Shown here: positions 35,353-45,598 of the stretch, piece by piece
Layout of the letters: every line of letters begins with the position of its first letter
Numbering within the stretch: the stretch's first letter is position 1
Assembly (NCBI GenBank): GCA_902545635.1
Contig: CACCGT010000004.1
Location: forward strand, 1 to 64,000
Source: an uncultured Pelagibacteraceae bacterium
Lineage (GTDB): Bacteria; Pseudomonadota; Alphaproteobacteria; Pelagibacterales; Pelagibacteraceae
Direction: 5' to 3'
DNA length: 64,000 bases
Position numbers and translations under genes: made by a program
The notes under the pieces: generated by a model
What the model saw: only the letters and a program-made list of their open reading frames with translations
Database searches by the model: none
What the model was told of the DNA's origin: nothing

Positions 35353-35982
35353 TTATTTCTTTACCCATTTTTCATATTCAATTGTATTAAATTTTATACT
35401 TTTACTTATAAACCATGTTTCAAATATTTTATTTTTTTTTAAATTTGAATAAACATTTTTTACACCGATTTTGTAACCATATGGTCTTAAAAAGTTATAT
35501 GCTATATTCGAATAATCTGTTTTTTCTCTATAATAGTCTGTTTCAAAAGCAATATATTTAGGTCGAACACCATCATTTATTATTTTTTTTAAAGCTAAGA
35601 AAGTATTTTTTTGAGGATCAATATCACATGATAAAAAATCTATTTCATAATTAATATTATTTTCATCTAATGCTTGTTTATAGTTAAATGTAAGTGCATC
35701 CGCCCAATAAATTTTATTTTTTCTTTCATGGCAATTTTCCCACAAATTTTTTAACTCTTTTATTTTTTCTAAATTATGATCACCGTAGTCAACAGAAATA
35801 CCTTTCCAATTTTTCTGGACTTCTAAAAAATAAGTATTATTTAGATTTATTGGTTCACCAGCACCAATGTCAACATAAGTTCCACAATTTCCAAATAATT
35901 CAAAAGCAAATAAATCTTGTCCAGCTTGAGAATATTTTGAAGTTTTGTTAAAAATACTTTTAAAAATTTTTCTAAGTGACAT
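35353..35982 (-). CDS. FkbM-like SAM-dependent methyltransferase
   Basis: 209-residue protein. SAM-binding motif I is GTYVDIGAGEPINLNNTYF near residue 33, followed by ISVDYGD (motif II region) and DFLSCDIDPQKNTFLALK near residue 113, as in FkbM-type methyltransferases; the N-terminal YSQAGQDLFA phrase is also frequent in that family. These often modify sugars of surface glycans. It is an isolated gene facing the end of lon and next to two tRNA genes, an arrangement that could reflect insertion at a tRNA site; no integrase or repeat supports that. Confidence 0.78.
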   Translation of the reverse strand: MSLRKIFKSIFNKTSKYSQAGQDLFAFELFGNCGTYVDIGAGEPINLNNTYFLEVQKNWKGISVDYGDHNLEKIKELKNLWENCHERKNKIYWADALTFNYKQALDENNINYEIDFLSCDIDPQKNTFLALKKIINDGVRPKYIAFETDYYREKTDYSNIAYNFLRPYGYKIGVKNVYSNLKKNKIFETWFISKSIKFNTIEYEKWVKK

Positions 35983-36110
35983 TTTTATATTTAATATATC
36001 ATTTTAAAGAATTGTAATATTTTTAAATTAAAATTAAAAAATTAAAATTTTTTATTAAATTATTTACTTAATAATCCTTAATATTCATTATTTATTAGCA
36101 CTCTTATTTA

Positions 36111-36138
36111 TTGACTAAAGTTAATTTGAAAGTATAAA
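36111..36138 (+). promoter_or_regulatory. Sigma-70-type promoter for tRNA-Val/tRNA-Asp
   Basis: TTGACT (36111-36116), 16-bp spacer, TATAAA (36133-36138): five of six matches to each consensus hexamer. Transcription would start near 36145, about 23 bases upstream of tRNA-Val. The surrounding 185-bp gap (35983-36167) shows no gene on either strand. Confidence 0.65.
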
Positions 36139-36167
36139 TCACATACTTTTAGACAACACATAATATT

Positions 36168-36243
36168 GGGTGGTTAGCTCAGTTGGTAGAGCATCTCGTT
36201 TACACCGAGGGGGTCAAAGGTTCGAGTCCTTTACTACCCACCA
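36168..36243 (+). tRNA. tRNA-Val (anticodon UAC)
   Basis: 76-nt cloverleaf: acceptor GGGTGGT/ACTACCC, D-arm AGCTCAGTTGGTAGAGC, anticodon stem TCTCG/CGAGG around TTTACAC (anticodon TAC), T-arm AGGTTCGAGTCCT, encoded CCA. It lies 11 bases before tRNA-Asp, forming one transcript. Confidence 0.95.
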
Positions 36244-36254
36244 TTTACACCTGT

Positions 36255-36331
36255 GGGGGTGTAGCTCAGTTGGTTAGAGCACCTGCCTGTCACGCAGGGG
36301 GCCGAGGGTTCGAGTCCCTTCACTCCCGCCA
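36255..36331 (+). tRNA. tRNA-Asp (anticodon GUC)
   Basis: 77-nt cloverleaf: acceptor GGGGGTG/CACTCCC (one G-T pair), D-arm AGCTCAGTTGGTTAGAGC, anticodon stem CCTGC/GCAGG around CTGTCAC (anticodon GTC), T-arm GGGTTCGAGTCCC, discriminator G73 and encoded CCA. Unlike many tRNA-Asp genes, its first base pair block is GGGGG, not GCGGG. Confidence 0.95.
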
Positions 36332-36469
36332 CAAGTGATAATAATTCTCATGTTTTCTTGATACAGCAAATAAATTGAGTAATTAAGCCCTAAAAAATGT
36401 GACTATATTGTACTATTAATATTATCAAAATTACTTATATAAAATCCATATATTAACTAATGATTAAAC

Positions 36470-36497
36470 TTTAGAAATACAATAAAACAAGTATAAT
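36470..36497 (+). promoter_or_regulatory. Candidate promoter for the nuo operon
   Basis: TTTAGA (36470-36475), 16-bp spacer and a perfect TATAAT (36492-36497), about 60 bases ahead of nuoA. The -35 box matches four of six positions. The 225-bp gap from 36332 to 36556 contains no gene that I can support; it is likely the regulatory region for the 14-gene complex I operon. Confidence 0.5.
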
Positions 36498-36556
36498 ATG
36501 AGTCTTTTCAGAATTTTCTTACTTAAAAATTTTTAAAAATTTAGATTGTAATTATT

Positions 36557-36925
36557 ATGCTTGCGGAATTCTTAAAAGACTATTTACCAATTTTACTTTT
36601 TTTAATAATAGCTTTAGGTTTAAGTTTTGCGTTTGTTGCAATAAATTATATTTCAGCTCCGAGTAAACCTGATCCTGAAAAACTCTCAGCCTATGAATGT
36701 GGATTTGAACCCTTTAATGACTCTAGAATGGAATTCGATGTGAGGTTTTATTTGGTTGCTATATTATTTATAATATTTGATCTAGAAATAGCTTTTTTAT
36801 TCCCGTGGGCAATTTCACTTGGAGAAATTGGTTTATATGGTTTCTGTTCTATGATGTTATTTTTATTTATTTTAACTGTTGGATTTATTTATGAGTGGAA
36901 AAAAGGAGCCTTAGATTGGGAATAA
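36557..36925 (+). CDS. nuoA: NADH-quinone oxidoreductase subunit A
   Basis: 122-residue membrane subunit with three helices. The conserved loop [44 protein letters not shown] (from about residue 43) carries the Cys of the ND3 loop that senses the active/deactive transition in mitochondria. It belongs to the proton-pumping part of complex I and starts the operon. Confidence 0.96.
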   Translation: MLAEFLKDYLPILLFLIIALGLSFAFVAINYISAPSKPDPEKLSAYECGFEPFNDSRMEFDVRFYLVAILFIIFDLEIAFLFPWAISLGEIGLYGFCSMMLFLFILTVGFIYEWKKGALDWE

Positions 36926-36927
36926 AA

Positions 36928-37449
36928 ATGAATCTAGAAGACAGAAAAAAAAATATCCCTGAGGAGTTTAAACAGTTAGCTCAAGATTTCAGTGATAACG
37001 GTTTTATAACAACATCTTTAGATAATCTTGTTAATTGGGCAAGAACTGGTTCATTACATTGGATGACATTTGGATTAGCATGTTGTGCTGTTGAAATGAT
37101 GCAAACGTCTATGCCAAGATATGACCTCGAAAGATTTGGAGCAGCGCCAAGAGCATCACCACGTCAATCAGATGTTATGATAGTTGCTGGAACTTTAACA
37201 AACAAAATGGCACCTGCTTTAAGAAAAGTTTATGACCAAATGCCTGAACCAAGGTATGTAATATCAATGGGAAGTTGTGCAAATGGTGGTGGTTATTATC
37301 ATTATTCTTATTCTGTAGTTAGAGGATGTGATCGTGTGGTCCCAGTTGACGTATACGTTCCTGGGTGCCCACCTTCAGCTGAAGCATTACTTTATGGGAT
37401 TTTACAATTACAGAAAAAAATTAGAAACAAAGGTTCACTGGAAAGATAA
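36928..37449 (+). CDS. nuoB: NADH-quinone oxidoreductase subunit B
   Basis: 173 residues from ATG 36928, just 2 bases after the nuoA stop; a longer start inside nuoA would add a non-conserved 11 residues. Holds cluster N2: the tandem Cys in [11 protein letters not shown], then [16 protein letters not shown] and [16 protein letters not shown]2 passes electrons to quinone at the NuoB-NuoD interface. Confidence 0.96.
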   Translation: MNLEDRKKNIPEEFKQLAQDFSDNGFITTSLDNLVNWARTGSLHWMTFGLACCAVEMMQTSMPRYDLERFGAAPRASPRQSDVMIVAGTLTNKMAPALRKVYDQMPEPRYVISMGSCANGGGYYHYSYSVVRGCDRVVPVDVYVPGCPPSAEALLYGILQLQKKIRNKGSLER

Positions 37450-37451
37450 TA

Positions 37452-38042
37452 ATGAAAAATCTACAAGACCTGGAAAAGTATATTAATTCAGAACTATCTT
37501 CTAAAATAAATAACTCATTTATTAAGCACGATTGTGTTTATTTAAATATAGACCATGATGAATTAATCGATGTTACTTCTTTTTTAAAGACTAATAACGA
37601 GACAAAATTTAGACAATTAATTGAAATTACAGCTGTAGATTATCCAGAAAACGAAAATAGATTTAAGATCGTATATCTCCTTTTAAGTCATGAGTACAAT
37701 CAAAGAATTATAATAGACTATTCAATTAAAGAAAAAGACTCGATTACTTCACTAACTTCAATATTTCCATCAGCTAACTGGATGGAAAGAGAAGTTTTTG
37801 ATATGTATGGAATAAACTTTAAAAATCATCCTGATCTAAGAAGAATTTTGACAGATTATGGCTTTGAAGGACATCCATTGAGAAAAGATTTTCCACTTAC
37901 TGGTCATAATGAGGTTCGGTATAGTGAGGAACAAAAAAAAGTGATTTATGAACCTGTAAAATTAGAACAAAATTATAGAAATTTTGATTATGAAAGTCCT
38001 TGGGAAGGAACAAAATACATTAAAGAAATTAAAAAAAGCTAA
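37452..38042 (+). CDS. nuoC: NADH-quinone oxidoreductase subunit C
   Basis: 196-residue 30-kDa-type subunit, separate from NuoD (they are fused in E. coli). The family signature is visible as [40 protein letters not shown] near residue 115. It is a peripheral subunit next to NuoB and NuoD. Stop and nuoD start overlap by one base. Confidence 0.96.
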   Translation: MKNLQDLEKYINSELSSKINNSFIKHDCVYLNIDHDELIDVTSFLKTNNETKFRQLIEITAVDYPENENRFKIVYLLLSHEYNQRIIIDYSIKEKDSITSLTSIFPSANWMEREVFDMYGINFKNHPDLRRILTDYGFEGHPLRKDFPLTGHNEVRYSEEQKKVIYEPVKLEQNYRNFDYESPWEGTKYIKEIKKS

Positions 38043-39217
38043 TGACAAAAGAAAAAAAAACATTGAATTTAAATTTTGGACCACAACATCCTGCAGCTCA
38101 TGGAGTTTTAAGACTAATACTACAATTAGATGGAGAGGTTGTTGAGAAAGCCGATCCTCATATTGGATTATTACATAGGGGCACAGAGAAATTAATAGAA
38201 AATAAAACATATATACAAGCAGTTCCATATTTTGATCGTCTTGATTATGTTGCACCAATGAATCAAGAACATGCATTTGCTTTAGCTATAGAAAAAATTC
38301 TTGAAATTGAAGTTCCTGAAAGAGCAAAATATATAAGAGTGATTTTCTGTGAAATTGGACGAATATTAAGTCATATTTTAAATGTTACTACTCAAGCAAT
38401 GGACGTTGGTGCATTGACACCAACATTATGGGGATTTGAAGAAAGAGAAAAATTAATGGGATTTTATGAGAGAGTATCTGGATCAAGACTGCATGCGAAT
38501 TATTTCAGAGCTGGTGGAGTACACAAGGATCTTCCTGCAGGTCTTGATAGTGATATAGATGAATTTTGTAATAAATTTCCAAAAATTATTGATGATTTAG
38601 AAACTTTATTAACCGACAACAGAATATTTAAACAGAGAAACGTAGATATAGGAATAGTCTCAAAGCAAGATGCATTAGATTATTCTTTTTCTGGAGTTAT
38701 GCTAAGAGGATCGGGTGTAGCTTGGGATTTAAGAAGAAGTCAACCTTATGACTGTTATGATGCTTTAGAATTTAAAATTCCAGTAGGAAAAAATGGAGAT
38801 TGTTATGACAGGTATCTTTGTAGAATCGAGGAAATGAGAGAAAGTGTAAAAATTATAAAACAATGTTTACAAAATCTTCCAAAAGGACCAATTAAAACAG
38901 AAGATGGAAAAATTTCTCCACCACCTAAGAAGGAAATTAAGCAATCTATGGAGGCTTTGATACACCATTTTAAACTTTTCACCGAGGGATACAGAGTAGA
39001 AAAAGATGAAATATATACAGCAGTCGAGGCTCCTAAAGGAGAATTTGGTGTTTATCTAATATCAGATGGCACAAGTAAACCATATAAATGCAAGATTAGA
39101 GCACCTGGATTTACCCATCTGCAAGCTATGGATTATTTAATAAAAGGCCATATGCTTGCTGATGTACCAGCAGTTTTAGGTTCAATGGATATTGTTTTTG
39201 GTGAGGTAGATAGATGA
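38042..39217 (+). CDS. nuoD: NADH-quinone oxidoreductase subunit D
   Basis: 391-residue 49-kDa-type subunit. It begins with [16 protein letters not shown] (the quinone-site His region), then [35 protein letters not shown], and C-terminal [20 protein letters not shown], all hallmark segments. It forms the quinone-reduction cavity with NuoB. It overlaps nuoE by 4 bases (ATGA). Confidence 0.96.
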   Translation: MTKEKKTLNLNFGPQHPAAHGVLRLILQLDGEVVEKADPHIGLLHRGTEKLIENKTYIQAVPYFDRLDYVAPMNQEHAFALAIEKILEIEVPERAKYIRVIFCEIGRILSHILNVTTQAMDVGALTPTLWGFEEREKLMGFYERVSGSRLHANYFRAGGVHKDLPAGLDSDIDEFCNKFPKIIDDLETLLTDNRIFKQRNVDIGIVSKQDALDYSFSGVMLRGSGVAWDLRRSQPYDCYDALEFKIPVGKNGDCYDRYLCRIEEMRESVKIIKQCLQNLPKGPIKTEDGKISPPPKKEIKQSMEALIHHFKLFTEGYRVEKDEIYTAVEAPKGEFGVYLISDGTSKPYKCKIRAPGFTHLQAMDYLIKGHMLADVPAVLGSMDIVFGEVDR

Positions 39218-39822
39218 GTTTAAAAAAAATACATAAAGATCAACCTAAAACTTTTGAGTTTAATGAAAAAAGTATGCAAGCTGCAAAAAAAATAGTTTCA
39301 AATTATCCAGATGGGAGACAACAAAGTGCTGTGATGGCTTTATTATACATTGCACAAAGACAAAATGATAATTGGATACCATTACAAGCAATGAAATATA
39401 TCGCTAAATATTTAAACATGCCATACATCAAAGTTTATGAGGTAGCAACATTTTATTCCATGTATAACTTATCTCCTGTAGGAAAATATTTTTTCCAAGT
39501 TTGTACTACTACACCTTGTATGCTTAGAGGAGCATATGATTTAGTTAAAGTCTGCAAAAAAAAAATATCTGAAAATGAAAATGTATTATCAGATGATGGA
39601 AAAATTTCTTGGATGGAAGTTGAGTGCTTAGGTGCATGTGTCAATGCTCCTATGATGCAAGTAAATGAGGACTATTATGAAGATTTAAATGAAAAAAAAC
39701 TTTTGGAAATAATTGATAGTATTTATCAAAATAAAATCCCAAAACCAGGGTCATACTCAGGAAGAATAAATACTGAGCCAGTTAATAATCGAAAAACTTT
39801 ATTAGGAAATAAAAATGCTTAG
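39214..39822 (+). CDS. nuoE: NADH-quinone oxidoreductase subunit E
   Basis: 202-residue thioredoxin-like subunit with the N1a 2Fe-2S cluster. Its four Cys are in [14 protein letters not shown] (two) and [15 protein letters not shown] (two). The N-terminal helical region contains [20 protein letters not shown] near residue 32, a family hallmark. It overlaps nuoF by 8 bases. Confidence 0.96.
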   Translation: MSLKKIHKDQPKTFEFNEKSMQAAKKIVSNYPDGRQQSAVMALLYIAQRQNDNWIPLQAMKYIAKYLNMPYIKVYEVATFYSMYNLSPVGKYFFQVCTTTPCMLRGAYDLVKVCKKKISENENVLSDDGKISWMEVECLGACVNAPMMQVNEDYYEDLNEKKLLEIIDSIYQNKIPKPGSYSGRINTEPVNNRKTLLGNKNA

Positions 39823-41146
39823 AGACGAAGATAGAATATTTCAGAATTTGTATAATGATAGTGGAGCAGATCTTGAATCAGCTAAATTGAGAAATGATTG
39901 GAGTGGAACAAAAGAAATTTTAGACAAAGGAAGAGAATGGATTATTGATGAAGTCAAATCCTCTGAGCTTAGAGGAAGAGGTGGAGCTGGTTTTCCAACT
40001 GGACTAAAATGGTCTTTTGCACCCAAAGAAATTGGATCTAGGCCACATTATTTAGTTATAAACGCAGATGAATCTGAACCTGGAACTTGTAAAGATAGAG
40101 ATATATTAAGATTTGAACCTCACAAATTAATTGAAGGTTGTTTAATTGCTTCATATGCAGTTAATGCTCACAAATGTTATATTTATATTAGAGGTGAATA
40201 TTTTAACGAAGGACAAAAACTTCAAGACGCTATAGATGAAGCTTATAAAAATAATCTAATAGGAAAAAATGCATTAAATTCAGGATGGGACTTAGATATT
40301 TATATTCATTATGGAGCTGGGGCTTATATTTGTGGGGAGGAAACTGCTCTACTCGAGAGTTTAGAAGGTAAAAAGGGACAACCAAGACTAAAACCACCAT
40401 TCCCTGCACTAATCGGATTATACGGATGCCCCACAATCATCAACAATGTTGAAACTATTGCAGCTGTTCCTACAATTTTAAGAAGAGGTGCAAAATGGTT
40501 TAGTTCACTTGGAAGACCTAAAAACACTGGTACAAAAATTTATTGTATTTCTGGAAATGTTAATAACCCATGTAATGTAGAAGAAGAAATGGGGATTCCA
40601 CTTAAAGAATTAATTGAAACACATGCGGGAGGTGTAGTTGGTGGATGGGACAATCTTAAAGCTGTGATACCTGGAGGCTCTTCAATGCCAATGTTACCTA
40701 AAGAAATCTGTGACAACATGAAAATGGATTTTGATACATGTGTGGAAAATAAAACAGGACTTGGAACAGCTGGAATTGTTGTGATCAATAATGATCAAGA
40801 TATCATTAAGTGTATGGCGAGAATAGCCAGATTTTATAAACATGAAAGTTGTGGTCAGTGCACACCTTGTAGAGAAGGATCAGGATGGATGTGGAGAATG
40901 TTGGAAAGAATGGCAGCAGGTGAGGCAACTCCAGATGAAGTAGACATGTTGTTTGATGTAACCAAACAAATAGAGGGTCACACAATTTGTGCTTTTGGTG
41001 AAGGTTCATCTTGGCCAGTTCAGGGATTAATCAGACATTTTAAAGATGAAATAATAGAAAGGAATAAATTTGATCCTGTGGTAAAAAAAGATCAAAATAT
41101 TCCTTACCTAGTTGATCAACATTTATTAGAAAAGGAAAATGCCTAA
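39815..41146 (+). CDS. nuoF: NADH-quinone oxidoreductase subunit F
   Basis: 443-residue NADH-binding subunit carrying FMN and cluster N3. NADH site: [16 protein letters not shown] near residue 54; FMN site: [19 protein letters not shown] near residue 170; N3 ligands: [11 protein letters not shown] near residue 347 plus a later Cys in HTICAFGEG. It takes hydride from NADH, the entry point of complex I electrons. Confidence 0.97.
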   Translation: MLRDEDRIFQNLYNDSGADLESAKLRNDWSGTKEILDKGREWIIDEVKSSELRGRGGAGFPTGLKWSFAPKEIGSRPHYLVINADESEPGTCKDRDILRFEPHKLIEGCLIASYAVNAHKCYIYIRGEYFNEGQKLQDAIDEAYKNNLIGKNALNSGWDLDIYIHYGAGAYICGEETALLESLEGKKGQPRLKPPFPALIGLYGCPTIINNVETIAAVPTILRRGAKWFSSLGRPKNTGTKIYCISGNVNNPCNVEEEMGIPLKELIETHAGGVVGGWDNLKAVIPGGSSMPMLPKEICDNMKMDFDTCVENKTGLGTAGIVVINNDQDIIKCMARIARFYKHESCGQCTPCREGSGWMWRMLERMAAGEATPDEVDMLFDVTKQIEGHTICAFGEGSSWPVQGLIRHFKDEIIERNKFDPVVKKDQNIPYLVDQHLLEKENA

Positions 41147-43166
41147 ACTAAAAGTAAACGATATTGATATTGAAGTTGAAGATGGTCTAACTGTGCTTCA
41201 GGCCTGTGAACAAGCAGGAGTTGAAATCCCTAGATTTTGTTATCATGAAAAACTTTCGATAGCTGGAAATTGTCGAATGTGTTTGGTTGAAATGGAAAGA
41301 TCACCAAAACCTATAGCATCATGCGCGATGCCTGCTGCCGAAGGAATGGTTATTAAAACCAATACAGAAAAAGTTGAAAAAGCAAGAAAAGGTGTGATGG
41401 AGTTTTTATTGGCCAATCATCCTTTAGATTGTCCTGTTTGTGATCAAGGTGGTGAGTGTGATCTACAAGATCAATCCATGTTTTATGGAATTGATAAATC
41501 AAGATTTAAAGAGAATAAAAGATATGTACCTGAAAAATATATGGGTCCATTAATAAAAACACAAATGACTAGATGTATTCACTGTACTAGATGTATTAGA
41601 TTTGCCACTGAAGTAGCTGGAGTGCCAGAATTAGGTGCGATTGGACGTGGGGAAAATATGGAAATTACTACATATCTAGAGAAATCCATGGAATCTGAAA
41701 TGTCAGCAAATGTAATTGATTTGTGTCCGGTTGGTGCATTAACCTCTAAGCCTTATGTGTTCGAAGCAAGACCCTGGGAATTAAAAAAAACTGAAACAAT
41801 TGATGTTATGGATGCTGTTGGGTCAAACATTAGAGTGGATACTTACGATTGGGAAGTAAAAAGGGTTTTACCACGAATTAATGAGGAAATTAATGAGGAA
41901 TGGATTTCTGATAAAACAAGATATGCATGTGACGGTTTAAAAAATCAAAGATTAGACACTCCATTAATAAAAAATAATGGAAATTTTGAAGAAATAAGTT
42001 GGAATGATGCATATGAAACAATTAAAGAAAAAATTTTAAAAATATCACCAGACAAAATAGTTGGTTTAACTGGTGACATGACAAACATGGAAACTATGTT
42101 TGCTGTTAAAAACTTATTTCAAAAAACTTTAAACTCTAGATATTTAGATTCAAGAGCCAGTCATACTTACATAAATTATGAAAACAGAAATAATTACCTA
42201 TTTAACTCTAGCATAGAAGGTATTGAAGAAAGTGATCTTATATTATTAATAGGCACAAACCCCAGATTTGAGGCAACTATATTAAACTCAAGAATCAGAA
42301 AAACTTATTTAAAAAATAAAACTGAAATATTTTCTTTAGAGGATGTAGGTGATTTAACTTACCCTTATACAGTTTTAGAAAATAATTCAAAAGTAATTGA
42401 TAAAATTATTAAAAAAGAACATGATCTCTCAAACAAAATTACTTGTGCAGAAAAACCCATAATTATCTTGGGTCAATCAATTTTAAATAGTGACAACGGT
42501 GCATATATATTTGAGGAGTTAAAGAAGTATTTAACCAATCTTAATAAAATTGATGATAATTGGAATTCATTAAATATTTTATCAACTGATGCATCAGCTG
42601 TCGGCTCTTATGATTTAGGTATTTTTTCATCAAACGATGGAAGTAATAGAGCTCTAAAAAAAATTGAAGAAGGTGAAGTAGAAGTAATTTTTTTGCTAGG
42701 TCAAGATAATCTCAAAATTAAAAAAAAAAATGAATTTATAATTTATATTGGAACTCACGGAGATAAAGGCGCGGGTATGGCAGATCTTATATTACCTGGG
42801 GCTGCATATACTGAACAAGATGGTTATTTCACTAACTTGGAAGGAAAGCTTCAAAAAGCCTACAAAGCGTCATATCCACCTGGAGAAGCTAAAGAAGATT
42901 GGCAAATTATTAACGAATTATCTTCTATAATGCATGGAAAATCTTTATTTAATAATAAAGATGAACTGCTAAAACTTATGCAAAACCATTTAAAAAATCA
43001 AAATATTAAAAATTTTGAAGTTCCAAAATATAATTTGAATGATGAAAAAATATTAGTTGAAGATATTGATTATTACTATTCAAATGTGATTGCCCGTGCA
43101 TCAAAAACAATGTCAGAGTGTAGATACGCAAGAGCTAATTTGAAAAAAACTGGAACTGAGGGTTAA
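41139..43166 (+). CDS. nuoG: NADH-quinone oxidoreductase subunit G
   Basis: 675 residues. N-terminal ferredoxin-like domain: Cys in [17 protein letters not shown] and SCAMPA (N1b). Next [19 protein letters not shown] (N5 with His ligand, N4/N5 Cys) and [16 protein letters not shown]. The C-terminal molybdopterin-oxidoreductase-like domain (about 220-600) is redox-inactive in this family. Somewhat shorter than common NuoG proteins (about 690-910) but similar to alphaproteobacterial forms. Overlaps nuoF by 8 bases. Confidence 0.96.
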   Translation: MPKLKVNDIDIEVEDGLTVLQACEQAGVEIPRFCYHEKLSIAGNCRMCLVEMERSPKPIASCAMPAAEGMVIKTNTEKVEKARKGVMEFLLANHPLDCPVCDQGGECDLQDQSMFYGIDKSRFKENKRYVPEKYMGPLIKTQMTRCIHCTRCIRFATEVAGVPELGAIGRGENMEITTYLEKSMESEMSANVIDLCPVGALTSKPYVFEARPWELKKTETIDVMDAVGSNIRVDTYDWEVKRVLPRINEEINEEWISDKTRYACDGLKNQRLDTPLIKNNGNFEEISWNDAYETIKEKILKISPDKIVGLTGDMTNMETMFAVKNLFQKTLNSRYLDSRASHTYINYENRNNYLFNSSIEGIEESDLILLIGTNPRFEATILNSRIRKTYLKNKTEIFSLEDVGDLTYPYTVLENNSKVIDKIIKKEHDLSNKITCAEKPIIILGQSILNSDNGAYIFEELKKYLTNLNKIDDNWNSLNILSTDASAVGSYDLGIFSSNDGSNRALKKIEEGEVEVIFLLGQDNLKIKKKNEFIIYIGTHGDKGAGMADLILPGAAYTEQDGYFTNLEGKLQKAYKASYPPGEAKEDWQIINELSSIMHGKSLFNNKDELLKLMQNHLKNQNIKNFEVPKYNLNDEKILVEDIDYYYSNVIARASKTMSECRYARANLKKTGTEG

Positions 43167-44167
43167 TGGACTCTTATTTTTCAATATTACTTACTGAAGT
43201 TTATAAAATTTTATTTTTATTGGTACCGGTTTTAGTTTCTGTGGCGATGATAGTTTGGCTTGATAGAAGAGTTTGGGCCTTTGTTCAAAAAAGGAGAGGA
43301 CCTAATGTAGTTGGTCCATTTGGTTTACTTCAATCATTAGCTGATGCATTAAAATATATCTTTAAAGAAATAATAATACCTGCAAGCTCAAATAAACTTG
43401 TATTCGTATTAGCTCCAGTCGTGACAATGACATTAGCATTAATATCATGGGCTGTAATACCATTTGGGGAAGATTTTGTCTTAGCTGACATTAATGTTGG
43501 TATTTTATATCTTTTCGCAGTTTCATCATTAGGGGTATATGGAATTATTATGGGTGGATGGGCTTCAAACTCTAAATATCCTTTTTTAGGTGCAATCAGA
43601 TCAGCTGCACAAATGGTATCATATGAAGTTTCAATTGGAGTTATAATAATCAATGTTTTATTATGTGTTGGATCTTTAAACTTAAGTGATATTGTTTTGG
43701 CTCAACAAAATTTATGGTTTATAATTCCTTTGTTTCCTATGTTTGTAATTTTTTTTATTTCTGCATTAGCAGAAACAAATCGTCCTCCATTTGATTTACC
43801 AGAAGCAGAAGCGGAATTAGTTGCAGGTTATCAAACTGAATATTCTGGAATGATGTATGCTATGTTTTGGTTAGGAGAATACGCAAATATTTTGTTAATG
43901 TGTGCAATGGGATCAGTATTGTTTTTGGGTGGTTGGTTATCTCCAATAGATATCTTCCCATTTAATGTTATCCCAGGTCCATTTTGGTTAATATTTAAAA
44001 TATTATTTTTATTTATTTTATTTGCGTTAGTTAAAGCAACTGTTCCAAGATATAGATATGACCAATTAATGAAGCTTGGCTGGAAGATATTTCTACCATT
44101 TTCTCTGTTTTATGTTGTTTTAACTTCAAGTTTTTTACTATATTTTGATTTATTACCAGGAAAATAA
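43166..44167 (+). CDS. nuoH: NADH-quinone oxidoreductase subunit H
   Basis: 333-residue membrane subunit with about eight helices that anchors the quinone channel. Signature segments: [33 protein letters not shown] near residue 25 and [29 protein letters not shown] near residue 200, whose acidic residues form the E-channel. Its start shares a base with the nuoG stop. Confidence 0.97.
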   Translation: MDSYFSILLTEVYKILFLLVPVLVSVAMIVWLDRRVWAFVQKRRGPNVVGPFGLLQSLADALKYIFKEIIIPASSNKLVFVLAPVVTMTLALISWAVIPFGEDFVLADINVGILYLFAVSSLGVYGIIMGGWASNSKYPFLGAIRSAAQMVSYEVSIGVIIINVLLCVGSLNLSDIVLAQQNLWFIIPLFPMFVIFFISALAETNRPPFDLPEAEAELVAGYQTEYSGMMYAMFWLGEYANILLMCAMGSVLFLGGWLSPIDIFPFNVIPGPFWLIFKILFLFILFALVKATVPRYRYDQLMKLGWKIFLPFSLFYVVLTSSFLLYFDLLPGK

Positions 44168-44653
44168 ATGAAAATTTCAAGATTATTAAAAACTATATTC
44201 ATGATTGATTTTGTGACTGGTTTATTAATTGCAATTAAAGAGACTTTTAAGCCAAAAAAGACAATAAATTATCCTTTTGAAAAGGGATCTTTAGGAACAA
44301 GGTCAAGAGGAGAGCACGCTCTTAGAAGATATCCTAATGGTGAAGAAAGATGCATCGCATGTAAGCTCTGTGAAGCCGTATGCCCAGCCCAAGCAATTAC
44401 AATTGAGTCAAAGGAAAGAGATGATGGCAGCAGAAAAACAGTAAGATACGATATTGATATGCTGAAGTGTATATACTGTGGTCTATGTGAAGAGTCATGC
44501 CCTGTAGATGCGATTGTCCAAGGTCCTAATTTTGAATTTGCAACAGAGTCGAGAGAAGAGCTTTATTATACAAAAGAAAAACTCTTAGAAAATGGAGACA
44601 GGTGGGAAAACATTTTAGCTGCCAATATAAAGGCTGATAGTTCTCACAGGTAA
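44168..44653 (+). CDS. nuoI: NADH-quinone oxidoreductase subunit I
   Basis: 161-residue ferredoxin-type subunit with two complete 4Fe-4S motifs, [12 protein letters not shown] near residue 61 and [12 protein letters not shown] near residue 100, forming N6a and N6b that lead electrons to N2. The N-terminal amphipathic part ([20 protein letters not shown]) matches the family. It begins immediately after the nuoH stop. Confidence 0.97.
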   Translation: MKISRLLKTIFMIDFVTGLLIAIKETFKPKKTINYPFEKGSLGTRSRGEHALRRYPNGEERCIACKLCEAVCPAQAITIESKERDDGSRKTVRYDIDMLKCIYCGLCEESCPVDAIVQGPNFEFATESREELYYTKEKLLENGDRWENILAANIKADSSHR

Positions 44654-44657
44654 TCTT

Positions 44658-45293
44658 ATGATTGCACACACAGTTTTCTTCTATATTTTCTCCTTAATAG
44701 CCATTGTTTCTGCAGTCATGGTAACAGTCTCAAAAAATACAGTACACTCTGTATTTTTCTTAATCCTCGATTTTATTAGCATATCCTGTTTGTTTATTAT
44801 GATAGGTGCAGAATTTTTAGGCATGATAATGCTTATAGTTTATGTTGGGGCGGTCGCAGTTTTATTTTTATTTGTTGTAATGATGTTAAACGTAGCTGAA
44901 CAAAAAGGTCAGTGGTTTAGCTCAAGGTGGGATGGTGGAACTCATATACCAGTTGGCTTATTAGTGAGCTTAATTATTTTTTTTGAACTTATAATTGTAA
45001 TTGGAGGATGGAAATATAAACCTGATTTATTGAATAGCCTTTCTATAAATATATCTACGGAAGTCACTAATACTAGATCTATTGGAAATGTTTTATATAC
45101 GGATTATATATTTTTATTTCAAATTTCAGGAATGATTTTGTTAGTTGCTATGATAGGGGCAATTGTTTTAACATATAGAGAAAGAGCTGGAGTTAAAAAA
45201 CAAAGTTATGTTAAGCAAATTTCTAGAGAAAGAGATGAAGGTGTTGATTTAGTTGAGGCTGAGAGAAATAAGGGAGTTAAAATAGATGCTTAG
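44658..45293 (+). CDS. nuoJ: NADH-quinone oxidoreductase subunit J
   Basis: 211-residue membrane subunit (ND6-like) with five helices. The key third helix, whose pi-bulge is linked to proton translocation, is [27 protein letters not shown] near residue 55. A charged tail ([17 protein letters not shown]) follows. It overlaps nuoK by 8 bases. Confidence 0.95.
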   Translation: MIAHTVFFYIFSLIAIVSAVMVTVSKNTVHSVFFLILDFISISCLFIMIGAEFLGMIMLIVYVGAVAVLFLFVVMMLNVAEQKGQWFSSRWDGGTHIPVGLLVSLIIFFELIIVIGGWKYKPDLLNSLSINISTEVTNTRSIGNVLYTDYIFLFQISGMILLVAMIGAIVLTYRERAGVKKQSYVKQISRERDEGVDLVEAERNKGVKIDA

Positions 45294-45597
45294 CATAGGT
45301 TTAGGACACTATTTAACATTAGCTGCAATAATATTTACTATTGGCGTTGTAGGTATTTTTCTTAATAGAAAAAATGTAATAGTTATTTTAATGAGTATTG
45401 AGTTAATTTTACTTGCAGTAAATATAAACCTTGTTGCCTTTTCTATATTTATTAATGATTTAACTGGGCAAATATTTACTCTATTTATTTTAACAGTTGC
45501 TGCCGCCGAGGCTGCTATTGGATTAGCCATAATTGTAGTTTATTTTAGAAATTCAGAAACAATAAGAGTTGAAGAGATTAAAAATTTAAAAGGATAA
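45286..45597 (+). CDS. nuoK: NADH-quinone oxidoreductase subunit K
   Basis: 103-residue subunit (ND4L-like) with three helices. Two buried Glu needed for proton transfer are in [13 protein letters not shown] near residue 36 and in [12 protein letters not shown] near residue 72. It lies 1 base before nuoL. Confidence 0.96.
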   Translation: MLSIGLGHYLTLAAIIFTIGVVGIFLNRKNVIVILMSIELILLAVNINLVAFSIFINDLTGQIFTLFILTVAAAEAAIGLAIIVVYFRNSETIRVEEIKNLKG

Positions 45598-45598
45598 A

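Noticed and set aside
36096..36104. TTAGCACTC resembling half of a CIRCE heat-shock operator
   Set aside because: The inverted partner GAGTGCTAA is absent at the required 9-base spacing and the neighbours are tRNAs.
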